In this document: positions 53,042-61,580 of the stretch, in pieces
Position numbering within the stretch: the stretch's first letter is position 1
Layout: each line of letters starts with the position of its first letter
Source of the DNA: a bacterium
GTDB lineage: Bacteria > Pseudomonadota > Gammaproteobacteria > Pseudomonadales > Moraxellaceae
NCBI GenBank assembly: GCA_029945725.1
Contig: JAQSDB010000002.1
Coordinates: 62,001-126,000, forward strand
Direction of reading: 5' to 3'
Length of the DNA: 64,000 nucleotides
Position numbers and translations under genes: made by a program
Notes under the pieces: model-generated
Database searches by the model: none
What the model saw: only the letters and a program-made list of their open reading frames with translations
Told to the model about the DNA's origin: nothing

Positions 53042-54481
53042 TCAGCCGGCCAGTTTGCTTTTCAGCAGCTCGTTGACCTGGCCAGGGTTGGCCTTGCCCT
53101 TGGAGCGCTTCATGACTTCACCGACAAAGAAACCGAAGAGTTTGTCCTTGCCGCTGCGGTAGGCGGCAACATTGTCGGTGTTGTCGGCGATGACGGCATC
53201 AATGAGGGCTTCGATGGCGCCGCTGTCGGTTTCCTGTTTCAGGCCTTTTTTCTCGATGATGGCATCGGCACTGTCACCTTCGCCGTCCATCAATGCCTGA
53301 AACACCTGCTTGGCGATTTTTCCGGAAATGGTGTTGTCCGTGATGCGCATGATCATGCCGCCCAGTTGCTGCGCACTGATCGGTGATGCACTGATGTCTT
53401 TCTCGGCCTTGTTGAGGGCGCCAAGCAGATCGCCCATGACCCAGTTGGCGGCCTGTTTGGCGGCGCCGCTGGCGGCGTTCACCGTGGCTTCAAAGAAGTC
53501 GGCAAGATCACGGCTGGAGACGAGCACGCCGGCATCGTAGTCGGGCAGGCCGAACTGCGCGATGAAGCGCTCGCGCTTGGCGGCGGGTAATTCCGGCAGA
53601 GTCGCCCGGATCTCCTCGATCATCGCTTCATCAAGAATTACTGGCAGCAGGTCGGGATCAGGGAAGTAGCGGTAATCGTTGGCTTCCTCCTTGCTGCGCA
53701 TGCTGCGGGTTTCGTTCTTGTTCACATCGTAAAGCACAGTGTCCTGACGGATGCTGCGCCCGGATTCGAGCTCGTCAATCTGCCACTCGATTTCGACATT
53801 GATGGCTTTTTCAATGAACTTGAAGGAGTTCACGTTCTTGATTTCACGACGCGTGCCGAAGGTCTCGGTGCCTTTCTTGCGCACGGAAACGTTGCAGTCG
53901 CAGCGCATGGAACCTTCCGCCATGTTGCCGTCGGAAATATCCAGGTAGCGGATCAGGGCATGAATGGCCCTGGCGTAGGCCACCGCTTCCTTGGCGGAGC
54001 GCATGTCGGGTTCGGAGACGATTTCCAGCAGGGGCGTGCCGGCACGGTTGAGATCAATGCCGGTCATGCCGGAGAAATCCTCGTGCAGGGATTTGCCGGC
54101 ATCTTCTTCCAGATGCGCGCGTGTGATGCCGATGCGCTTTACCGTGCCGTCTTCCAGAGTGATGTCAAGATGCCCCTTGCCGACAATCGGCAGGTCCATC
54201 TGCGAGATCTGGTAGCCTTTGGGCAGATCCGGATAGAAATAATTCTTGCGCGCAAACACTGATTTTCGGCCAAGCTCGGCATCAATGCCGAGGCCGAACT
54301 TGATGGCGTTTCTGACGGCGCCCTTGTTCAGTACCGGCAGTACGCCGGGCATGCCAAGATCAATCAGGCTGGCCTGTGTGTTCGGTTCGGCGCCGAAGGT
54401 GGTGGCGCTGCCTGAAAATATTTTTGATTTTGTGTTGAGCTGGACGTGAACTTCCAGGCCGATAACCACTTCCCAGGACAT
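53042..54481 (-). CDS. gatB: Asp/Glu-tRNA amidotransferase subunit B
   Basis: The protein is 479 residues: [23 protein letters not shown] at the N-terminus, [15 protein letters not shown] and [10 protein letters not shown] (kinase-like domain), and a GatB/YqeY C-terminal tail domain. It phosphorylates misacylated Glu-tRNA-Gln or Asp-tRNA-Asn for amidation. It is the third gene of the gatC-gatA-gatB run. Confidence 0.97.
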   Translation of the reverse strand: MSWEVVIGLEVHVQLNTKSKIFSGSATTFGAEPNTQASLIDLGMPGVLPVLNKGAVRNAIKFGLGIDAELGRKSVFARKNYFYPDLPKGYQISQMDLPIVGKGHLDITLEDGTVKRIGITRAHLEEDAGKSLHEDFSGMTGIDLNRAGTPLLEIVSEPDMRSAKEAVAYARAIHALIRYLDISDGNMAEGSMRCDCNVSVRKKGTETFGTRREIKNVNSFKFIEKAINVEIEWQIDELESGRSIRQDTVLYDVNKNETRSMRSKEEANDYRYFPDPDLLPVILDEAMIEEIRATLPELPAAKRERFIAQFGLPDYDAGVLVSSRDLADFFEATVNAASGAAKQAANWVMGDLLGALNKAEKDISASPISAQQLGGMIMRITDNTISGKIAKQVFQALMDGEGDSADAIIEKKGLKQETDSGAIEALIDAVIADNTDNVAAYRSGKDKLFGFFVGEVMKRSKGKANPGQVNELLKSKLAG

Positions 54482-54537
54482 GGGGTTTTCCTCTTGCTTT
54501 TCTCTTTGCGCGGCAAAGGAAAAAATAAACTCTTGAT

Positions 54538-54565
54538 CGCCATTCCCGGCTTTGCGGGAATGGCG
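54538..54565. repeat. Palindrome between gatA and gatB
   Basis: An 11-bp perfect inverted repeat CGCCATTCCCG/CGGGAATGGCG with a 6-base loop has no T tract. It is one of the short CCCG/CGGG palindromes of the window. Confidence 0.65.
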
Positions 54566-54576
54566 GGGTTAACGTA

Positions 54577-56031
54577 TTACGCAAACTCTGCCGGTACACG
54601 GCGGTGCCAGTCGGTCACTTGCTGGTAGCGGTGCGCGACATTGAGCAGGCGGGCTTCGCTCCAGTAATTGCCGATCAGCTGCAGGCCTACGGGCAGGTTT
54701 TTTTCAAAGCCGGCGGGCAGGCTCATGCCGGGCAGGCCGGCGAGATTGGTGGCGATGGTGTAGATGTCCGACAGGTACATGGCAATCGGATTGGCCTGCT
54801 TTTCACCGAGTCCGAACGCGACCGAGGGCGAGGTCGGGCCGGCGATGACATCGCATTTTTCAAAGGCACGCTCAAAATCACTCTTGATCAGGCGGCGCAC
54901 TTTTTGTGCCTGCAGGTAATAGGCGTCGTAATAACCGGCCGAGAGCGCATAGGTGCCGACCATGATGCGGCGTTTGACTTCGGCACCAAAACCTTCGGCG
55001 CGCGAACGCTTGTAAAGATCGGTGAGATCTTTCGGGTTGTCACAGCGATGACCGAAGCGGACGCCGTCAAAACGCGAAAGATTGGACGAGCATTCGGCGG
55101 GCGCAATCACGTAATAAGCCGGTACGGCGAGATCCGATGCCGGCAGGTCAATATCGACGACAGTGGCGCCCAGTTTTTCAAGTTCGGAAATTGCAGCGGC
55201 AATGATTTTTGCGACGCCGGCATCAAGGCCTTCGCCGAAATACTGTTTTGGCAGGCCGATGCGCAGTCCGGCAATCGATGCGCCGAGCGTGGCGGTGTAA
55301 TCCGGTACCGGATGCACAATGCTGGTGGAATCGCGCGCATCGTGGCCGGACATGGCATTCAGCATGAGTGCCGCATCTTCAGCGGTTTGTGCCATGGGGC
55401 CGGCCTGATCAAGACTGGATGCAAAAGCAATCATGCCCCAGCGTGAAACACGACCATACGTGGGCTTCAGGCCGGTAAGGTTGCACAGTGCGGCGGGTTG
55501 ACGAATCGAGCCGCCGGTATCAGTGCCGGTAGCCGCCGGTGCAAGTCGTGCAGCAACCGCGGCAGCCGAACCACCGGATGAGCCGCCGGGAACTTTTGTT
55601 TTATCCCAGGGATTTTTTACCGGGCCGTAAAAACTGGTTTCATTCGATGAGCCCATGGCGAACTCGTCCATATTGGTTTTACCCAGCATGACGGCGCCTG
55701 CGGCATTGAACTTTTCGATAACGGCTGCGTTGTACGGCGCAATGAAATTATCCAGCATCTTCGAGCCGCAGGCGGTTTTTACGCCTTGCGTGCAGAAAAT
55801 GTCTTTTTGTGCGAAGGGAACGCCGGTCAGGGCAGATGCATTTCCGGCGGTACGCATGGCATCGGCGGCATCGGCTTGTTGCAGTGCCTGCGCCGCGCAA
55901 ACGGTGACAAAGCTGTTCAGCTCACCATCAAAACGCTGAATGCGATCGAGAAAATGCTGCGTCAGTTCGCGGCTGGAAAATTCCTTGCGAGCGAGGCCAG
56001 CGGCCAGCTCGGCGAGAGTCTTGTTGTGCAT
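54577..56031 (-). CDS. gatA: Asp/Glu-tRNA amidotransferase subunit A
   Basis: This 484-residue amidase-signature enzyme releases ammonia from Gln for the transamidation. Its catalytic Lys lies in PFAQKDIF and its Ser-cisSer in [16 protein letters not shown] and [11 protein letters not shown]. It starts 12 bases after the gatC stop. Confidence 0.97.
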   Translation of the reverse strand: MHNKTLAELAAGLARKEFSSRELTQHFLDRIQRFDGELNSFVTVCAAQALQQADAADAMRTAGNASALTGVPFAQKDIFCTQGVKTACGSKMLDNFIAPYNAAVIEKFNAAGAVMLGKTNMDEFAMGSSNETSFYGPVKNPWDKTKVPGGSSGGSAAAVAARLAPAATGTDTGGSIRQPAALCNLTGLKPTYGRVSRWGMIAFASSLDQAGPMAQTAEDAALMLNAMSGHDARDSTSIVHPVPDYTATLGASIAGLRIGLPKQYFGEGLDAGVAKIIAAAISELEKLGATVVDIDLPASDLAVPAYYVIAPAECSSNLSRFDGVRFGHRCDNPKDLTDLYKRSRAEGFGAEVKRRIMVGTYALSAGYYDAYYLQAQKVRRLIKSDFERAFEKCDVIAGPTSPSVAFGLGEKQANPIAMYLSDIYTIATNLAGLPGMSLPAGFEKNLPVGLQLIGNYWSEARLLNVAHRYQQVTDWHRRVPAEFA

Positions 56032-56043
56032 GATGGCGGCTGC

Positions 56044-56331
56044 TTACTCGATGACTTTGGGCACAAGGTAGAGGCCGGCTTCGGTGGCCGGGGCAATTGC
56101 CTGATAGGCATCGCGCTGATTGACTTCGCTGACCACGTCTTCACGCAGGGGCTGGGTCGCGTCCATGGGGTGAGCCATGGGTTCGATGCCGCTGGTGTCG
56201 GCGGCCTGAAGCTGGTCGATCATCCCGAGGATGTCGTTAAGGCGGTCGGTGACCCGGCCTTCTTCTTCGGCGCTGAGCTGAAGGCGGGCGAGATGGGCGA
56301 TTTTGGCCACATCGGCGGCGGTCAGAGCCAT
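56044..56331 (-). CDS. gatC: Asp/Glu-tRNA amidotransferase subunit C
   Basis: This 95-residue helper subunit has [28 protein letters not shown] and a C-terminal [16 protein letters not shown]. It stabilises GatA. It is divergent from mreB; the 231 bp between them should hold both promoters. Confidence 0.96.
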   Translation of the reverse strand: MALTAADVAKIAHLARLQLSAEEEGRVTDRLNDILGMIDQLQAADTSGIEPMAHPMDATQPLREDVVSEVNQRDAYQAIAPATEAGLYLVPKVIE

Positions 56332-56544
56332 GGGAACTCTCGCAAGGGAATTTGTTGGAAACGCGTAAGACCGCGCAAATTAGCACAGTTCGCGGCTTGT
56401 CCAAAGAACCCCGTTTGTTTACAGTTAGCCGCATTTTTAGGGCATCTGATTCCTGCTGCGCCTCAGGCGGAGCGGGCTTCGGGGCCTCCAGGACTTCCCG
56501 GCTGCCTTTGCTTGTTGGCACCGGCCTCGCACGCACGCGACTGA

Positions 56545-57609
<1,065 letters not shown>

Positions 57610-57627
57610 TCTTGTTGTGTGACGACG

Positions 57628-57649
57628 AGCCGGCTGTTGCCGGCTTTTT
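57628..57649 (+). terminator. Terminator or attenuator between mreB and mreC
   Basis: A 7-bp stem AGCCGGC/GCCGGCT with a 4-base loop is followed by T5, 18 bp after the mreB stop. Confidence 0.8.
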
Positions 57650-57685
57650 GTTTGAAACAGGATGGTGAAAAGCGTTACGAGAGAG

Positions 57686-57785
57686 TCGCGAGCAAGGAAT
57701 AAACAGGCGAAAAACCGGAGTTTACAAATAGTAAATGAGGATTTTGAGCCTGTTTATGACGCCGCTCCCGGCACTCGCAGTAGCT
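57686..57785 (+). repeat. Dispersed repeat with palindromic core, copy 2
   Basis: The core GGAGTTTACAAATAGTAAAT is followed by GAGGA and lies inside an imperfect palindrome (AAACAGGC ... GCCTGTTT). It occupies most of the mreB-mreC gap. Confidence 0.75.
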
Positions 57786-57831
57786 TTGCGCCGCCCAGTG
57801 AAGCTCCGAGCGGAAATTTGGGAGAGCCATC

Positions 57832-58698
57832 ATCGAAACCACGCTTTTCAGCAAAACCTCCAATGGCGGCTACAGCCTGCTGTTTGCGGTGTTGCTCGCC
57901 ATTGGTTTGCTGTTTGCTGATGCGCGCTTCAAGGATGTGACCGATCCGGTGCGTTACCAGATCAATGGCCTCTTTTCCCCGGTGTACGCCATGATGAGCT
58001 GGCCGGGCCGCTTCACCGATTTGCTGGCAGACAGCAGCATGGGTGACGAAGAGCTGCGCCAGGAAAATTCCTATCTGAAAAGCCAGTTGCTGGTGATGTC
58101 GGGGCGCCTGCAGAAATTCTCCGAGCTCGCCGCTGAAAATGCACGCTTGCGCGGCCTTATCGATTCTTCACTGGTAGTCGATGGCCGCGTGCTCATTGCC
58201 GAAATCATCGGCGTTGATGCCGACCCCTTCCGCCACATCATCCTGGTGAACAAGGGGCGTGACGAGGGCGTTTATATCGGGCAGCCGGTGCTTGATGCCC
58301 GCGGCATCATGGGGCAGGTCATTGAAGTCGGGCCGGAGAATTCCCGGGCCATGCTGATTGCCGATCGCGAGCACGCGATACCGGTGCGCGTTGCGCGCAA
58401 CGGCATTCGTGCCGTGCTGGCCGGTACCGGCGATCTGGATCGCCTCAATCTGCAGTTCGTGCCGGAATCGGCTGATGTGAAAGTGGGTGATACCCTGCTG
58501 AGCTCGGGTCTGGGCTTGCGGTTTCCGGCAGGGTATCCGGTGGGGACGGTGACGAAAGTGGACAAGGCGGGTACCAACGAATTTGCCAGCATCCAGGTCA
58601 AGCCGGTGGCCGAGCTGGACCGCAGCCGGCATGTGCTGCTGCTTTTCAATCGTCCGTTGCGTGCCGAGCAGGGAGGCCAGCATGGCAAGACGCAGTAA
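57832..58698 (+). CDS. mreC: Rod-shape-determining protein MreC (start codon non-standard)
   Basis: The protein has one N-terminal membrane helix (LLFAVLLAIGLLFADARF), a coiled coil (LRQENSYLKSQLLVMSGRLQKFSELAAENARLRGL) and paired beta domains (VNKGRDEGVYIGQPV, then GIRAVLAGTG). It is periplasmic and links MreB to PBP2. The frame is open from 57802 but has no ATG, GTG or TTG until a GTG at 57889, which falls inside the membrane helix. GGGAG lies 7 bases before an ATC at 57832, which would give the expected N-terminus, so I place the start there as inference. Confidence 0.85.
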   Translation: METTLFSKTSNGGYSLLFAVLLAIGLLFADARFKDVTDPVRYQINGLFSPVYAMMSWPGRFTDLLADSSMGDEELRQENSYLKSQLLVMSGRLQKFSELAAENARLRGLIDSSLVVDGRVLIAEIIGVDADPFRHIILVNKGRDEGVYIGQPVLDARGIMGQVIEVGPENSRAMLIADREHAIPVRVARNGIRAVLAGTGDLDRLNLQFVPESADVKVGDTLLSSGLGLRFPAGYPVGTVTKVDKAGTNEFASIQVKPVAELDRSRHVLLLFNRPLRAEQGGQHGKTQ

Positions 58699-59158
58699 TC
58701 CCCTGATGGCACTGCCGCTCAGCCTGTTTGCTGCCTTTGTGCTGGCGATGCTGCCGCTGCCGCAGGCACTGAGCTACTGGCGCCCCGAATTCGTCACCAT
58801 GGTGCTGGTGTTCTGGGTATTGAACGCCCCCGGTATCGTCGGTATCTGGACCGCGTTTTTTCTCGGGATCCTGCTGGACGTGTTGTTTGCCACGCCTTTC
58901 GGTGTGCATGCGCTGGTGTTGCCGGTGCTGGCTTATCTGACCCGTCTTTCCTATCGCTGGGTGCCGGTATTTTCCGTCTGGCAAACCAGCGGGCTGGTGT
59001 TTGCGCTGGTGCTCACCGGCCTGATCATCAAGCGGATTCTGCTCGGCATTGTTGCCGTGGGGCCGGATTCCTCGGTGCTGTACTGGCTGCCGGCGCTGAC
59101 CAGTGCCCTGGTGTGGCCGAGCGTCATGGTTACCCTGCGCCGCTTCACTCAACGTTAA
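58682..59158 (+). CDS. mreD: Rod-shape-determining protein MreD
   Basis: This 158-residue inner-membrane protein has about five helices (LSLFAAFVLAMLPLPQALSYWRPEFV, then FFLGILLDVLFATPFGVHALVLPVLAYL). It starts at 58682, overlapping mreC by 17 bases. It is the third member of the rod-shape complex. Confidence 0.93.
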   Translation: MARRSNPLMALPLSLFAAFVLAMLPLPQALSYWRPEFVTMVLVFWVLNAPGIVGIWTAFFLGILLDVLFATPFGVHALVLPVLAYLTRLSYRWVPVFSVWQTSGLVFALVLTGLIIKRILLGIVAVGPDSSVLYWLPALTSALVWPSVMVTLRRFTQR

Positions 59159-59162
59159 TCCG

Positions 59163-59275
59163 GGCTGCGCTGCAGCCGCCATGGCGGCGTTGGCGAATTG
59201 GCCGTCACTCCTCATTTACTGTGTGTAAACTCCGGGTGCCGGCCAACCCGCCGCCTTGCCCTGACGACTGGATCG
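59163..59275 (-). repeat. Dispersed repeat with palindromic core, copy 3
   Basis: Read on the minus strand it contains CAGGGCAAGGCG, CGGAGTTTACA-x-ACAGTAAATGAGGAG and CAACGCCGCCATGGCGGC ... GCGCAGC, the same order as copy 1. It lies between mreD and maf. Confidence 0.75.
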
Positions 59276-59372
59276 CGACCCTCTGTATCGTGATGATTTC
59301 GCGTTACAAGCCCGCGACTTTTTCTTGGCGGCGCGGTTATATTCTCTGCCTGATCTTCGCGCAGTCTTTCTT

Positions 59373-59948
59373 ATGCCAATTCCCCTTTATCTCGCTTCTA
59401 CCTCGCCACGCCGCCGTGAGTTACTGCAGCAGCTGGGTCTGGAGTTTTCCATTTTGCAGGTGGATGTTGACGAGTCGCGCCTGGGGAGTGAAACACCGGA
59501 GGCCTATGTGGCAAGGCTGGCCCGGGAAAAAGCCGGGGCCGGACTGGCACGCATTGCCGAGGGCGTGGTGATTGCAGCGGATACTACCGTGGCGCTGGGT
59601 GACGTCGTGCTGGGCAAGCCGGGCTCCTGCGCCGAGGCCATTGCCATGTGGCAGCAGTTGTCCGGGCGCGAGCACCGTGTGCTGACCGGTGTGGCTGTGG
59701 CGAACCGGTGCGAAATGCTGGTCGAGGTAGTGACAACCACGGTGCGGTTTCGCGGGATTTCTGCTGAAGAAATGCATGCCTACTGGCTGTCTGGCGAGCC
59801 CGTCGACAAAGCCGGTGCTTACGCGATTCAGGGCAGGGGCGCGGTATTCGTCAGCCGCATAGACGGCAGCTACAGCAATGTCGTCGGTTTGCCGTTGATG
59901 GAAACGGCGGCATTGCTGGCCCGTTTTGATATTCCGGTCTGGAAATAA
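59373..59948 (+). CDS. maf: Maf-type nucleoside triphosphate pyrophosphatase (YhdE)
   Basis: This 191-residue enzyme has LASTSPRRRELLQQLGLEF at the N-terminus, AADTTVALGDVVLGKP (catalytic Asp), SGREHRVLTGVAV and DKAGAYAIQGRGAVFVSRIDGSYSNVVGLPL. YhdE-type Maf enzymes hydrolyse dTTP/UTP and modified pyrimidine nucleotides. The start at 59373 gives the conserved N-terminus; the ribosome binding site is weak. Confidence 0.94.
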   Translation: MPIPLYLASTSPRRRELLQQLGLEFSILQVDVDESRLGSETPEAYVARLAREKAGAGLARIAEGVVIAADTTVALGDVVLGKPGSCAEAIAMWQQLSGREHRVLTGVAVANRCEMLVEVVTTTVRFRGISAEEMHAYWLSGEPVDKAGAYAIQGRGAVFVSRIDGSYSNVVGLPLMETAALLARFDIPVWK

Positions 59949-59950
59949 AA

Positions 59951-61423
59951 ATGTCTGAAGAAATCCTGATTAACGTCACCCCCATGGAATGTCGTGTTGC
60001 CCTGGTGGAAAACGGCATCGTGCAGGAGCTCTACGTCGAGCGCAGCAGCAAGCTTGGCATGGTGGGCAATATCTACAAGGGCAAGGTCGTGCGGGTGTTG
60101 CCCGGTATGCAGGCGGCCTTTCTGGATATCGGCCATGAGCGCACGGCGTTTATTCATGCCAACGACATTGTCGCGCCGAAAGTCGAGGGTGACCGTGAGC
60201 GGGCACCGGTCATTTCCGAGTTGCTGCACGATGGCCAGTCGGTGATCGTGCAGGTCATGAAGGACATGATGGGCACGAAAGGAGCCCGTCTTACCACCGA
60301 TCTTTCCATTCCTTCGCGCTATCTCGTGTACATGCCGAAAGGTGAGCATATCGGTGTGTCGCAACGCATCGAGGATGAGATCGAGCGCGAGCGCCTGAAA
60401 AATCTTGTGCGCCAGTTGCAGGCAGAGTGCCCGGTGACGGCGGCCGGTGGTTTTATTGTGCGTACGGTGGCGGAAGGTGTCAGTGAGGATGAGTTGCGTG
60501 GCGACATGGCTTTTCTGGCCAAGCTCTGGGGCTGGCTGCAGGAGCGCATTCCGGTGGCACCCACGCCGTCCCTGATTTATGAAGAGCTGCCGCTTTATTT
60601 GCGCACGATCCGCGACCTGCTGACGACCAATGTGGAAAAAGTACTGGTGGACTCGCGTGAAACCTTTGGCAAGGTGGAGGAGTTTGTGCGCGAATTTGTG
60701 CCGGGTGCCGTGGGCCAGATTGATCATTACCCCGGTGGCCGTCCGCTCTTTGAACTTTACAATATCGAAGATGACTTGCAGAAAGCCCTGCAACGCAAAG
60801 TGCAACTGAAGTCCGGTGGCTATCTCATTATCGACCAGACCGAAGCCATGACCACGGTTGATGTGAATACTGGCTCTTTTGTCGGTACACGCACACTGGA
60901 AGACACGGTCTTCAAAACCAATCTTGAAGCGACTCATGTGATTGCCCGGCAACTGCGCCTGCGCAATCTCGGCGGCATCATCATTCTCGATTTCATCGAC
61001 ATGGAAGAAATCGAGCACCGGCAGCAGGTGTTGCGTGCGCTGGAAAAAATGCTGGCGCGCGATCATGCCAAGACCAAGATCACGCAAGTCTCCGAGCTGG
61101 GTCTGGTGGAGATGACACGCAAGCGCACACGCGAGTCGCTGGAGCACCTGCTTTGCGAAACCTGTTCAGTCTGTCAGGGACGCGGCACGGTGAAAACGGC
61201 TGAAACCGTGTGCTATGAAATATTCCGGGAAATCCTGCGCGAGGCACGTGCCTATGATGCGGCCAATGGTTATCGCGTGGTGGGGAGCCAGAAAGTCATC
61301 GACCGCTTGCTGGGCGAGGAGTCGGCGGCAGTGGCGGATCTGGAACTGTTTATCGGCAAGCCGATCAAGGTTTTGGTGGAGGCGCTCTATAGCCAGGAAC
61401 AATACGACATTGTCCTCTTGTGA
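59951..61423 (+). CDS. rng: Ribonuclease G
   Basis: The protein is 490 residues. The N-terminal S1 domain (LGMVGNIYKGKVVRVLPGMQAAFLDIGHERTAFIH) is followed by an RNase E/G catalytic core with metal-binding Asp in TTVDVNTGSFVGTR and IIILDFIDM, and the zinc-link CETCSVCQGRG. There is no RNase E-type C-terminal scaffold. It starts 2 bases after the maf stop. Confidence 0.97.
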   Translation: MSEEILINVTPMECRVALVENGIVQELYVERSSKLGMVGNIYKGKVVRVLPGMQAAFLDIGHERTAFIHANDIVAPKVEGDRERAPVISELLHDGQSVIVQVMKDMMGTKGARLTTDLSIPSRYLVYMPKGEHIGVSQRIEDEIERERLKNLVRQLQAECPVTAAGGFIVRTVAEGVSEDELRGDMAFLAKLWGWLQERIPVAPTPSLIYEELPLYLRTIRDLLTTNVEKVLVDSRETFGKVEEFVREFVPGAVGQIDHYPGGRPLFELYNIEDDLQKALQRKVQLKSGGYLIIDQTEAMTTVDVNTGSFVGTRTLEDTVFKTNLEATHVIARQLRLRNLGGIIILDFIDMEEIEHRQQVLRALEKMLARDHAKTKITQVSELGLVEMTRKRTRESLEHLLCETCSVCQGRGTVKTAETVCYEIFREILREARAYDAANGYRVVGSQKVIDRLLGEESAAVADLELFIGKPIKVLVEALYSQEQYDIVLL

Positions 61424-61580
61424 CGGCCGCGCAACGCTGCCAGACGCGCCGGATCGCGGGCATGAATTATCTGTCTGAAAAATATAAAACCCTGAGCCGC
61501 GCCCATAACAAACCCGCCACAGGCGGCCTGGCGGCAGGCGCTATCATCATCACTTTGCACGCTCCCGGATTTTTCCTTCC

